Assembly (NCBI GenBank): GCA_021464415.1
Contig: CM038465.1
Location: 82,618,919 to 82,682,918, forward strand
Reading direction: 5' to 3'
DNA from: Lonicera japonica
Taxonomy: Eukaryota; Streptophyta; Magnoliopsida; Dipsacales; Caprifoliaceae
Length of the DNA stretch: 64,000 bases
Shown here: positions 1 to 9,961 of the stretch, piece after piece
Layout: the number at the start of each line of letters is the position of its first letter
How positions within the stretch are numbered: the stretch's first letter is position 1
Notes under the pieces: model-generated
Seen by the model: only the letters and a program-made list of their open reading frames with translations
Told to the model about the DNA's origin: nothing
Databases searched by the model: none
Translations under genes and position numbers: made by a program

Positions 1-430
1 AAGGATTGATTCTTCGCTTGGAGTACCCATTCGAGTCTTACAGTATAACCCAAAATACTACCAGACTAATGTTGGAAATAGACCAGAAATATGCTAGAAC
101 ACAAATCTTAGAGAGATGATCTGAAGAAAAAAAAAATGATTTGGAAAGTCAATAGTGCCGGTGAACAGTACCAATGAACAATGCTAGTGAACAGTAACTC
201 GGTGCGACGGCTAGGGTTTACACGCTGGAATAAAAACACAGCGGCTAAAGTTTACACGCTAGGATGAAAACACAACGGCAACGACTAGAGCTTACACGCT
301 GGAATAGAAACAGAGCGGCTAGGGTTTGGTTACTAGGTGATGGGCAATTAAGGTTTTGGTAATTGCTGGAATGAAAACACAGCAAACACGAGATTGGAAT
401 AGGATTTTTCTCACTAATCCTCTGATATCA
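1..430 (-). mobile_element. Ty1/copia element, 5' internal region (runs off left edge)
   Basis: This is the untranslated leader of a copia element transcribed leftwards, lying just downstream of its 5' LTR (431-619). It carries short near-repeats of a segment resembling 'ggctagggtttacacgctgg' (about 199-330). A possible gag start codon reads out of the window at about position 30 on the minus strand (MGTPSEES), but this is only a guess. The element family is identified because the same LTR reappears at 61294-61473 next to a recognisable copia pol gene. Confidence 0.7.
419..430 (-). other. Primer binding site of the left copia element
   Basis: On the minus strand the LTR end (…TCTCACA) is followed directly by TGATATCAGAGG. 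This matches the usual plant initiator-tRNA-Met primer site TGGTATCAGAGC at 10 of 12 bases. It fixes 431-619 as the 5' LTR and shows that the element body extends to the left. Confidence 0.75.
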
Positions 431-619
431 TGTGAGAATACAAGAGATTGTGAGAAGAATTGTTATTGATTATTGAGAAAAGGAGTACATCTACATATAC
501 AAGAGAGAAACCCTATAAATAAGGATATTACTAATAAGGATATTTTCTTCTAATAAGGATTTCCTAATTATCTTCTAAATATACACATTCTATAAATAAA
601 ATATATACAAATCTTAACA
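431..619 (-). repeat. 5' LTR of left copia element (189 bp)
   Basis: On the minus strand the repeat begins TGTTAAGATT and ends CTCACA, giving the TG...CA termini of an LTR. It is nearly the same sequence as 61294-61473, which lies next to copia reverse transcriptase and integrase remnants. The element lies left of NUP54 exon 4 in the same transcriptional orientation. Confidence 0.85.
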
Positions 620-1937
620 ACTCACATAATATGTGATCCAACGTATAATGATAAAGCAGAAGGAAAAGATTTTTAAGGATGGTTATATGACCAGCCATGC
701 TTTAAATGACACATTTTTGACAAACAAGTTCATAAAATGGACACAGGATTTATCACTAAGCTCCCTCATCTTTCAATGGACTACTCCCTTCCTTGTTTCT
801 AGATTGCCTACCAAAGATTTACTAACAGTCTTCTAGTAGTCCCTCCCTCACGCTTTACAGAGACAGCAGAAGTAGCTGCCCTGGGAGTAAATTGAGAAGA
901 AGAAAAAACACTTGAGATGGTTTTGCACATCCAGCATAGACTAACAACTAACCTAGCATAAAAGAGTAATTTGATCAATATGGCAGAAAATGCTGAGGTA
1001 GGAGGTAGTCACAGTAGAAGAAAATTCTATGACATCTTTTCTTCAAATATACAAATGCCATACACCGGCTGGTACGACGACTAATGAACTTTTAAGAATT
1101 TGAGCATAACCAAATTGTGTTATACATTCTAGACTCACAATCCACCTTTACCTCCTCCTCTGTAGTTACCGATATAAATTTTCCTATCATTTAGAGTTTG
1201 TAACAATGTCCAAATGTGCAATGCTGATACACACATATGCTGATGCAAATGCTTAAATGCATTCCAATTTGCTATTCTGGCACTCCATAATGATCTATAG
1301 GGATACTTTTGGTGACACTTCTAATAATTCCCTAGTTCCACCCTTCTCTTCATGCAATTGAAATTTCTTGAATTTTATGAATCTACGTTTTACATTTTCC
1401 TAGTAGAAAACTACAGATATTATCCTTATTTTGTTAACTTCAGGGCCCATACCTTACAATCTGTGATATTAAGGAATTTCAGGTTTAATTTTTCTTTTTT
1501 CTAAATAATAAACAGTCAACAATAATGATGGTGCAATAACATATATTATTTCTGCGGTTGTGGAACAAGGAGTAACACAACATGCTTTCACATATAAAAA
1601 CCTAATAAATAAGCAGAACAATACTTCTAGACTATCCACTGAGGAACAACAGAAATTGTAACCAATGAAGGCATACACTTGTTGAGATTTAATAGATCTA
1701 ATCACGTATCTATATGTTCCCACTCCAAAATTTCTATGTTTGGTTCAAGCTTTTGTTCTATCCTGGAATTTGGAAATCGTAAATTCACATTTTCAATACT
1801 CTTAACATCAAAAAACTTGAACCAACAAGTGCAAAAAGTAAAGGTACTTTAGACAAGCATATTCATGCTATCTGACATCTTCGGCTAGAAGTATAGAACA
1901 ATCAACAAAGATTAAGACTAGCACAAACAATGAGTAC
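620..1937 (-). other. NUP54 intron 4, part retained in window
   Basis: This stretch lies between the copia LTR and the splice donor after NUP54 exon 4 (minus-strand GTACTC at 1937). I found no further NUP54 exon in it on the minus strand and no other convincing gene. It is read as intron sequence, with the next exon expected beyond the copia insertion to the left. Confidence 0.6.
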
Positions 1938-2986
1938 CTTCAATCGCTCGGAGAGATCTTTGAAACCCTGAACAAGCTGTGGCCAAAGGCGTTCCCGGTT
2001 GGAAGCCTCCATACCTTCCAGCTTCCCCATGGCTTCTGCCCACATAATCTGGTAATGCAAGCTATTCACCAAACTTAGCAAAAAGTCTCAAGATCTTACA
2101 GTAAAACCACGTGCATTGGGAAAATTAAGTTAAGCTGGAAATCAAGGGTACGACAAGTAATACTCACATCCGATACCCCAGCAGGTTTTGTCCTAAATTG
2201 CGGTTCTATCACACTGAACAACAAATGCTGCAAAATCAACAGAGAAAAGCAAAAGAGTTCGGTTTCCAAATTTATGGTTTATGTTTCTTTCTTTTCCTCA
2301 AGTTCCATCAGGCATCAACAACCATCGGAAAAGTGTTACAACACTGATACATTAAAAATATGTAGTATGAAATAAAAGCAGAGACCGAAGAATCGAACCT
2401 TGAATGCGTACTTAGGGTTTCCAGGCTCATTTTTGTAAGCTTCAACAATAACCTAATAATGAGAGTATAAAAATATATTATAAAATTGAAACATAATGAA
2501 GACAACTAGTCGTAGGGTTAGGGTTAGGGTTTTGATGCAATAGCTGCAGCAGCATACCTGGATATCGCGATCGGCCACAGAGAAAGGGAGAGGAGCAACA
2601 GGAGCCATCTGAGTAGAGAGCTGTGCATTTCCAAAAGGCACAGAAGGAGTCATCTGCTGACCAAAAGGACTGGAGGACTGTTGCTGAGGCGGTGGTGTAG
2701 TCCCGAATTGACTTGAAAACCCAAAAGCACTGGATGAACTCTGTTGCGGTTGAAAAATCGAAGTTTGTTGTTGAGAGAATGGAGTTGAGAAGAGTGAGGT
2801 GCCGAAGCCAGGAGTGAATGAAGGAGTTGAGGGGGTGCCGAATGCAGGGGTTGAGGATGGAGTACCGAATGCAGCAGGGGTTGAAGAAGAAGGGGTTCCG
2901 AATGCCGGCGTTGAAGATGGAGTTCCAAAGGCCGGTGTGAAAGATGGGGTGCCGAAAGCGGAGGAAGAAGCTTGACCTCCGAACAT
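1938..2986 (-). CDS. NUP54: Nucleoporin NUP54, exons 1-4 (5' part of gene)
   Basis: NUP54 belongs to the Nup62-Nup58-Nup54 complex that lines the central channel of the nuclear pore. The reading frame is 2986-2558, 2452-2399, 2227-2168 and 2048-1938; all junctions are GT-AG and in phase 0, giving 218 codons. Residues 1-65 are repeated FGTPS-type units, followed by a glutamine-rich FG stretch. The conserved region then runs through QMAPVAPLPFSVADRDIQ (exon 1), EAYKNEPGNPKYAFK (exon 2), HLLFSVIEPQFRTKPAG (exon 3) and IMWAEAMGKLEGM with RERLWPQLVQGFKDL (exon 4). The start is the first ATG of the FG region. The C-terminal coiled-coil part, roughly 150 residues in the family, is absent here. The intron after exon 4 holds a sense-oriented copia element at the window edge, so the rest of the gene is expected to the left. 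Confidence 0.9.
2514..2532 (-). repeat. Short interstitial telomeric repeat / telo-box in NUP54 intron 1
   Basis: The plus strand reads TAGGGTTAGGGTTAGGGTTT, which is AAACCCTAACCCTAACCCTA on the gene strand. This is about 2.7 units of the plant telomere repeat, 26 bp downstream of the exon 1 donor. AAACCCTAA boxes are known as regulatory elements in first introns and leaders of plant genes for translation and growth; a regulatory role here is inferred. Confidence 0.8.
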
Positions 2987-3170
2987 CGTTGTTGATGTTG
3001 GAGAGAGTCTTGAATCGGAACCCTAGGAAGGAGTGTGTGTGCGCGCTCTCAAGCAATTGCCGCCATTTTCTCGGGTGTAAGCTGGACTGGATTCCGCATT
3101 ATCGTCATCTGGAGCTCCAGAAAGACTCGGTCCGATCCGGTTTTGTTTTTACTGGCGGTGAAACATGAAT
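2987..3170 (-). promoter_or_regulatory. NUP54 leader and promoter-proximal region
   Basis: This is the sequence immediately upstream of the NUP54 ATG. It is relatively GC-rich compared with the flanking AT-rich DNA, as expected for a leader region. No clear TATA box was found. A plus-strand reading frame here is only the complement of the NUP54 5' end. Confidence 0.4.
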
Positions 3171-4772
3171 AAAGTACTTTCGCGTCCCATTTTGATATTG
3201 ATTTTCTTTTTAAGAAAAATATTTTTTATTTAAGCTTTTCAAAGAACGATAATTGACGTTAAATTCTTTTTTGTCAAGATTTTCAAAGATTGATTTTTTT
3301 TTATATTTTTTTTAAATTAAGGTAGGTCTAAATCTCTCCGTTAATCCTACAAATAAAGAAAAATCATCCCCTCCCCCCACCCCATGAGTCAAACCCTTGA
3401 CCTCAAGGTAAGGGTGGAGGTTGCATACCACTAGGCCAATTCCTCTCCTCATTGATTTAATATATCTATTTATAGAGTTTTTTATGTCTGTAAGTCTTCT
3501 TCTTGTTTCTCTAATTAACCACCGACAAATGTGGTGTATATAAGGAAAAGTTTATCACGTTTTAAAATGCGCAATACGCATAAGTCTTTGTTCGTATGAG
3601 CTAATTAATCCCCACCTAAATATAGATCGGGTGCTTCTTACATCTGATTGGTTAATAAATTCTCGTAATCTCTGTCTATAATGTTCATAAATTATCAATG
3701 AATAAATACTAGTTTTTTCTTATATTTAAAGATTTAGCTAACTTTAAGTACTCACAATTAATCTATAACAGTAATATACTTGAATAATAAGCCTGGTCCA
3801 CTTTGTTTCCGATCGTCCTTCTTGCATTCTTCTTCCATCTGAGATCTGTTTTATCACATTTTATGTTTGTTCTCCCTGTTCATCCACCATCTAGGTTATG
3901 GTTGTTTATTTCTTGCTTACGCCTCACGCACCCTTAGAACGGCTGTAGCATCTGCAGCATTTGCTGCAATAACATAAAATTGGTACACTCACCGATTTTG
4001 TATGAATTAGAGATAAGGTTCTTAGTAGGAACTCGTGTAAAAATAGGATTACATAGAAGTGTTTGGGCAATAAAGATTTTTGGAATAAACATGAATTCAA
4101 ACTTTTTATTCAAAAATATCAACTATTACAAGCTCATTGCTTTCCTTTAAGCTAACTAAAGGAAACTCTTACTCATGCATACTCTGAAAAATAAACTAAG
4201 CTACGGTTACAATGGAAAACTCGCACTTACAAATGAAAACTAATTCTTCTTTTATAGAGGAGTTCCAGACTCATTACCTACAACCGGTTATCAAAAGATA
4301 TTCGGTTACTAGTCAAAGTAAAAAGAATTTTTCCACAGCTTTAAACGCCTTTTGGCGAGTAGTGATTGAAGATGGAATTTTCTTTTTTTTTTTGCCAACG
4401 CAAACTGATAAATAAATATCTGTAATAATTCACATATAGTGCTTTTCATGGGCCCTATCGACATGTGATTTACAATAGCTTTTACATACATAAACAAAAT
4501 AATAAATACAAAATTATTCGTTTGGTTTGGGACAAATAATTGAGAGACTGGATTTGTCATTGCTTATGTTTATTTGTAAACTGCCGTCTTCTTCATATTC
4601 TCCTATATCACTGAGCTTTATTAGGTCACGCAGTGATGTGGTCATTTAGGTTAGACGCCCTACTGGTAGTGCCTTCCAATGGTTGCTGGTTCGTTTGGGT
4701 TGAGTCTTTTAGTGTGCTCAAATATTCTTCTTTGTTGTCGACGTTAGAAATTGTTGCTAAGATTATTATCTA
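3171..4772. other. Intergenic DNA with a possible SINE-like relic
   Basis: No host gene was recognised. At 3375-3445 the sequence GAGTCAAACCC with 'tgacctcaaggt' and 'ataccactaggcca' resembles the reversed tRNA-like head common in plant repeats, but the B-box match is imperfect. The last 200-700 bases, read on the minus strand, contain short open stretches that could be the distal end of the caulimovirid remnant seen after 9331, split by the Sirevirus insertion. That link is inference only. Confidence 0.3.
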
Positions 4773-6273
4773 TGTTGACCTTGTAGGTCTTAATCTTATT
4801 TTGATAATAACAATAAATCAATCATGTGTAATTTAACATGTTCTTGATTTAAGATTATAGCTTTCTTACATGGAAAATCAAGAATAGCATGATTGCTCAA
4901 AGAAAGTTTAACAAGGATCATTCAATCAATATCCGATCAAGCCAACAAAGCATTGGACTAGCAAGAAGATCAATCTCATCAATGCAAATCCATGAAGATG
5001 AAGATCAAGGATCACATGCAAAAGCTTCAAGGGAAAAGCCTCAAGTGAAGAATCAATTTGAAAAAACAAATCGAAGCATTCGAAGACTCGCATATTCGGT
5101 AATTGAGTGTTTGCTTAGGATTAATGTAAAGTTTCTTAATTGATTGATTACATAGCTTAAACATGAACACGTATCATTCTTAGATTGATCAAAATCAAGT
5201 TTGAATCAAAATCATTTCAAAACATCATTCTTGTAAAAACCGGTTTTGAAATAAATTCGTATTAAATTCAAACAATCATTATTTTGAGTTTTCTCGAAAA
5301 TAGGTGTCTTAGGAACTTATTTTTAAGGTCCCTAAAGCATTATAATTGATTTCGGAGCTTAAATGCAAAATGTACAAAAATTGGGATTTTTGGCCTTATG
5401 GCCTGATGGGCAGTCTGTTCCATTAGTCGACTGATGGTTTTGCTTAGTCGACTGATGCTTCAGAATATAGCCGTTGGATTTCTGATTTTTTACTATTTTT
5501 GGTACCAAACTTCTACCAAACCTCTAGAACGGCTATATCACTTTTGGGACTATATATACACTATCTAAAACACATTTTGAATACCTAGAATCACTCTTAT
5601 ACTATCTACTTCATCTATCTTCAATATCTAAGGATTCAAGAAATTGTTTATTATCAATCATTAATCATTTGAGCTATATCATCTTGATCAAATAGGATAA
5701 CTCTAGTGTGAGCTTCAAATTGTATTATTTACACACTTGAGAGTTATTGTTAATTGGTGTGAATCACCAAACAATTTAGTATTCAATTGTGAGAGGTAAA
5801 TCTCATAGGAAAAATAAGAAGGTAAATTCTTGTTTAGAAATTATGAAAGGTAAATTTCACAAGGTTAGCAAGAGAGAAATTCGTGTGTGAATAGTGTGGT
5901 CAAGCAATATTTGTAAAGAGTGTGTGAGATGATACACTTGTAGTAGTTTGATCTTCACCCGGAAGGAGATTGTTATTAGTGGAAATTCTCGAGGAACTAA
6001 CCGAGCGCGGATTATGGTTTGGTAAACCAAAACCGTGTGGACAAAAAGCCTTGGACTTCAATCGGTTCAATCTTTCTTACTCAATCTCTTTATTATTGAT
6101 TGTTTAATTATTTGCTCTTGAGATTGTTTATTTAATTGTTTATGTGCTTATATTTCTTGATATATTTGTTTAGTAAATTTGTTTTACTTAAACATTATTA
6201 GAAAAAAATTTAATTCCGCATTAAAGTTTTTAAACCCTATTCACCCCCCTCTAGGGTTGAAATCCGACCAACA
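4773..6273 (+). repeat. 5' LTR of Sirevirus-like element (1501 bp)
   Basis: It has TG...CA termini. It is near-identical over its length to 7798-9330, with scattered substitutions and a few indels. It contains two TAGTCGACTGA palindromic motifs at 5424-5455, where the 3' LTR has four. A possible TATA region is 'ctatatatacacta' near 5560. Confidence 0.92.
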
Positions 6274-6275
6274 AT

Positions 6276-6287
6276 TGGTATCAGAAG
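6276..6287 (+). other. Primer binding site
   Basis: TGGTATCAGAAG begins two bases after the LTR end. It matches the initiator tRNA-Met site (TGGTATCAGAGC) at 10-11 of 12 positions. Confidence 0.85.
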
Positions 6288-6330
6288 TTGTACTCTTGTT
6301 TTTGATTTCACAATCTAAGAGTCCTCGATC

Positions 6331-7470
6331 ATGTATTATTATCAAGGAACCGGCCTTTCTGAAGGTGCTTCTATTTATAGACCGCCATTGTTTGATGGCA
6401 AGAATTATAGTTATAGGAAAAATCGCATGAGAACATTTTTACAAGCTAAAGATTTTGAAGAATGGAAACTTACACTTGTTGGACCTTATGAGATCACAAA
6501 AATCGACGAAAGGGGAAACATTATCCCTAAGTCAATATCCGAGTACAATGAGCATGATATTAGAAAAGTTCAATTCAATGTTAAAACTTTAAATTCATTA
6601 CATTGTGCATTGTCTATGGATGAATACAATAAAATCTCTAGTTGCAAAACCGCAAAAGAGATTTCGGACAAACTTGAGGTTGCCCATGAGGAAACTTCTC
6701 AAGTCAAAGAGGACAACATTAATATACTTGTCCATGACTATGAGTTATTTAAAATGGAGCCTAACGAATCACTTGCTTCAATGTATAGTCGATTTTCTAT
6801 TCTCACTAACGCTTTGGACCTTCTTGGAAAGGTTTACTCTAATGAAGAGAAAATTCGAAAGATTCTTAAGACTCTTCCCAAGAAATGGAGACCTAAGGTG
6901 ACGGCCATATAAGAAGCCAAGAATCTCAAGACTTTGAGCATGAATGAGCTTTTGGGTTCTCTCAAAACCCATGAGAAGGAGCTAGCAAGAGAAGAATGGA
7001 GAGAAAGCAAATCCAATGACAATATTTGCCTTAAAGCCAAATGGAGGAAAAGATGGAAAAGGCTCAACAAAAGGAGATGGAGACATGGCACTTCTCTCTA
7101 GGAAATTTGAGAAATTCCTAGCTAAGAAGAAGTACTCTCAAGGGAAGATCGACAACTATCCCTCTTCCTTAAAGAACCTCAATGATAGATCAACTATCCC
7201 AAAAGTTAATAATGAGGAAATAAAATGCTTTCATTTGTCAAAAATCGGGACACTACAAGTCAAATTATCCGGTTAGAAAAGATGAGAGAAGAAAGCAAAG
7301 AGGGAAGAGCTATACAAAAGATTGAAGCATGCTCTCAAAGAAATTTCAAGGAGAATCGGAAGAAGACGAATCCGATGTCGAGTTAAGTGATGATTAAACG
7401 GCCGACCTTTGCCTTATGGCAAAAGATGGAAGGGCATACAAATCCTTGCCTCATCGATGAAGTATACATG
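6331..7470 (+). pseudogene. Copia gag (UBN2-type) pseudogene
   Basis: Gag forms the particle that packages retrotransposon RNA. A 193-codon frame starts MYYYQGTG and contains the PPLFDGKNYSYRK motif and the conserved NILVHDYELFKMEPNES and ILKTLPKKWRPKVTAI blocks typical of copia gag. It is stopped by TAA at 6910, where related elements have a glutamine. Homology resumes at once (EAKNLKTLSMNELLGSLKTH), then shifts frame near 7016. It includes a damaged CCHC zinc knuckle (about 7230-7270, CQKSGHYKSNYP) split across frames, and ends near TADLCLMAKDG at about 7400. Pol sequence that should follow is missing. It cannot encode a full-length protein. Confidence 0.88.
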
Positions 7471-7499
7471 GCGTCTACCATTTTCTCTTCGTGGCCTTG

Positions 7500-7797
7500 A
7501 TCCCTTTTTGATGTTGCCATAGGGGGAGAAAATGTGTGTTGGTAGCAATCAATGTTGGTAAGACTTTAAATGCTTTGTGTCTTCAACATTAATACTTGTT
7601 TTCTTTTGAAAACTTCATTTGAGATCAAAAAAATTTTTATTGGTTTTAAAACTATCTCAAATATTTGCAATGTTTTTAATAATCATTTATTTTATTTATG
7701 CATAAATTGAGGGGGGCATATATCATTTATTCATATGCTATTTATGCTTGTTATTGTAAACACACATTAATTTATTGTCATCATCAAAAGGGGAGAT
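7500..7797 (+). other. Polypurine-tract region before the 3' LTR
   Basis: Three purine runs occur: TAGGGGGAG near 7520, GAGGGGGGCAT near 7709, and AAAAGGGGAGAT at 7786-7797 abutting the 3' LTR. The last is the position expected for the plus-strand primer. Repeated polypurine-like motifs upstream of the 3' LTR are a known Sirevirus trait. Confidence 0.7.
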
Positions 7798-9330
7798 TGT
7801 TGACCTTGTAGGTCTTAATCTTATTTTGATAATAACAATAAATCAATCATGTGTAATTTAACATGTTCTTGATTTAAGATTATAGCTTTCTTACATGAAA
7901 AATCAAGAATAGCATGATTGCTCAAAGAAAGTTTGACAAGGATCATTTAATCAATATCCGATCAAGCCAACAAAGCATTGGACTAGCAAGAATATCAATC
8001 TCATCAATGCAAATCCATGAAGATGAAGATCAAGGATCACATGCAAAAGCTTCAAGGGAAAAGCCTTAAGTGAAGAATCAATTTGAAGAAACAAATCGAA
8101 GCATTCGAAAACTCGCATATTCGGTAATTGAGTGTTTGCTTAGGATTAATGTAAAGTTTCTTAATTGATTGATTACATAGCTTAAACATGAACACGCATC
8201 ATTCTTAGATTGATCAAAATCAAGTTTGAATCAAAATCATTTCAAAATATCATTCTTGTAAAAATCGATTTTGAAATAAATTCGTATTAAATTCAAACAA
8301 TCATTATTTTGAGTTTTCTCAAAAATAGGTGTCTTAGGAACTTATTTTTAAGGTCCCTAAAGCATTAGAATTGATTTCGGAGCATAAATGCAAAAGTGCA
8401 AAAATTGGGATTTTTGGTCTTATGGCCTGATGGGCAGTCTGTTCCATCAGTCGACTAAGCAGCTTTGCTCAGTCGACTAAGGGTCCATCAGTCGACTGAT
8501 GGTTTTGCTTAGTCGACTGATGCTTCAGAATATAGCCGTTGGATTTCTGATTTTTTACTATTTTTGGTACCAAACTTCTACCAAACCTCTAGAACGGCTA
8601 TATCACTTTTGGGACTATATATACACTATCTAAGACACATTTTGAATACTTAGAATCACTCTTATACTCTCTACTTCATTTATCTTCAATATCTAAGGAT
8701 TCAAGAAATTATTTTTGATCAATCATTAATCATTTGAGCTATATCATCTTGATCAAATAGGATAACTCTAGTGTGAGCTTCAAATTGTATTATTTACACA
8801 CTTGAGAGTTATTGTTAATTGGTGTGAATCACCAAACAATTTAAGTATTCAATTGTGAGAGGTAAATCTCATAGGAAAAATATTCTTGTTTAGAAATTGT
8901 GAAAGGTAAATTTCACAAGGTTAGCAAGAGAGAAATTCTCGTGTGAATATTGTGGTCAATCAATATTTGTAAAGAGTGTGTGAGAGGATACACTTGTAGT
9001 GGTTTGATCTTCACCCGGAAGGAGATTGTTATTAGTGAAAATTCTCGGGGAACTAACCGAGCGCAGATTATGGTTTGGTAAACCAAAACCGTGTGGACAA
9101 AAAGCCTTGGACTTTAAATCGGTTCAATCTTTCTTACTTAATCTCTTTATTATTGATTGTTTGATTATTTGCTCTTGAGATTGTTTATTTAATTGTTTAT
9201 GTGCTTATATTCCTTGATATATTTGTTTAGTAAATTTGTTTTACTTAAACATTGTTAGAAAAGTTTTTAATTCCACATTAAAGTTTTTAAACCCTATTCA
9301 CGCCCCTCTAGGGTTGAAATCCGACCAACA
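7798..9330 (+). repeat. 3' LTR of Sirevirus-like element (1533 bp)
   Basis: It is the partner of the 5' LTR. The main difference is an expanded palindrome cluster at 8448-8521, with four TCGACT-centred repeats against two in the 5' LTR. There are also small indels, for example near 8880. It ends CCGACCAACA at 9330. Confidence 0.92.
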
Positions 9331-9961
9331 ACCTCTACACCACTAATCTGTCCTATAGCCATCCTTTCTCTAAAGGGTTCTTAGGCTTGGATGATAATGT
9401 CTTATTCCTAACACACAATGTACCATTTCTCTTCACTTAAAAGTTCTTCCATAATCCTCAGGATTTCTAATAATCTGTTAACTTTTAGGGCTGTGGTGTT
9501 CTGTCTTTCTTCTATTGGCTCATGTTCGACTGAACAAAATCCTTCTGGAGAAAGGAAGATATTATTTAATCGTTTCGATGCAATTGGATGAGTTGGAAGT
9601 CTCAAGTCTTATGATTAAATTCGGCTTCTGACCGATAGAATAACTTCGCATGTAAAAAGGAAGATACTCTTTAATCGTTTTGATGTAATTAACTAATTTT
9701 TTACCAAAACAATCGGCGTATGTGGTTTCCTTAACCAAAATCGCTCCAATTAGCCCTTGGCTTACGAATGGCTCAATTGAAATGTTTATTTTTTTCCAAG
9801 TATTTATTTGAGGTGTCTTGTCATAAATCCTTAATAAATGTTGTATCTCTAGGAATTTCTCTATGAAACAGATAATTACCCATTTATTTTAGGATTTCTA
9901 AAATATCTACATCTAAATCTATAATTGATTCTTCATTGTTTGTTTCTCATTCTTTCCTTAG
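9331..9961 (-). mobile_element. Endogenous caulimovirid remnant, distal fragment
   Basis: This piece lies between the Sirevirus LTR and the gypsy-like solo LTR. A 65-codon minus-strand frame at 9605-9408 is open but unrecognised. Removing the solo LTR at 9962-12731 joins this sequence to the caulimovirid remnant on the right, so it is taken as the region beyond reverse transcriptase in that relic. The assignment rests on position rather than a recognised domain. Confidence 0.5.

Larger units (their letters stand above)
4773..9330 (+). mobile_element. Sirevirus-like Ty1/copia element, gag-only (non-autonomous)
   Basis: Two long direct repeats (4773-6273 and 7798-9330) begin TGTTGACCTTGTAGG and end CCGACCAACA. 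They flank only 1.5 kb of internal DNA. That interval has a Met-tRNA primer site, a broken gag gene and a polypurine tract, but no protease, integrase, reverse transcriptase or RNase H. Long LTRs, several polypurine-like runs before the 3' LTR and palindromic motifs in U3 are all Sirevirus-type traits. No matching 5-bp target duplication is visible (ATCTA on the left, ACCTC on the right), so the copy may have recombined or its flanks may have diverged. Confidence 0.9.

Noticed and set aside
2478..3168. Frames of 192, 92 and 74 codons overlapping NUP54
   Set aside because: They are other-frame or opposite-strand shadows of the FG-repeat exon.
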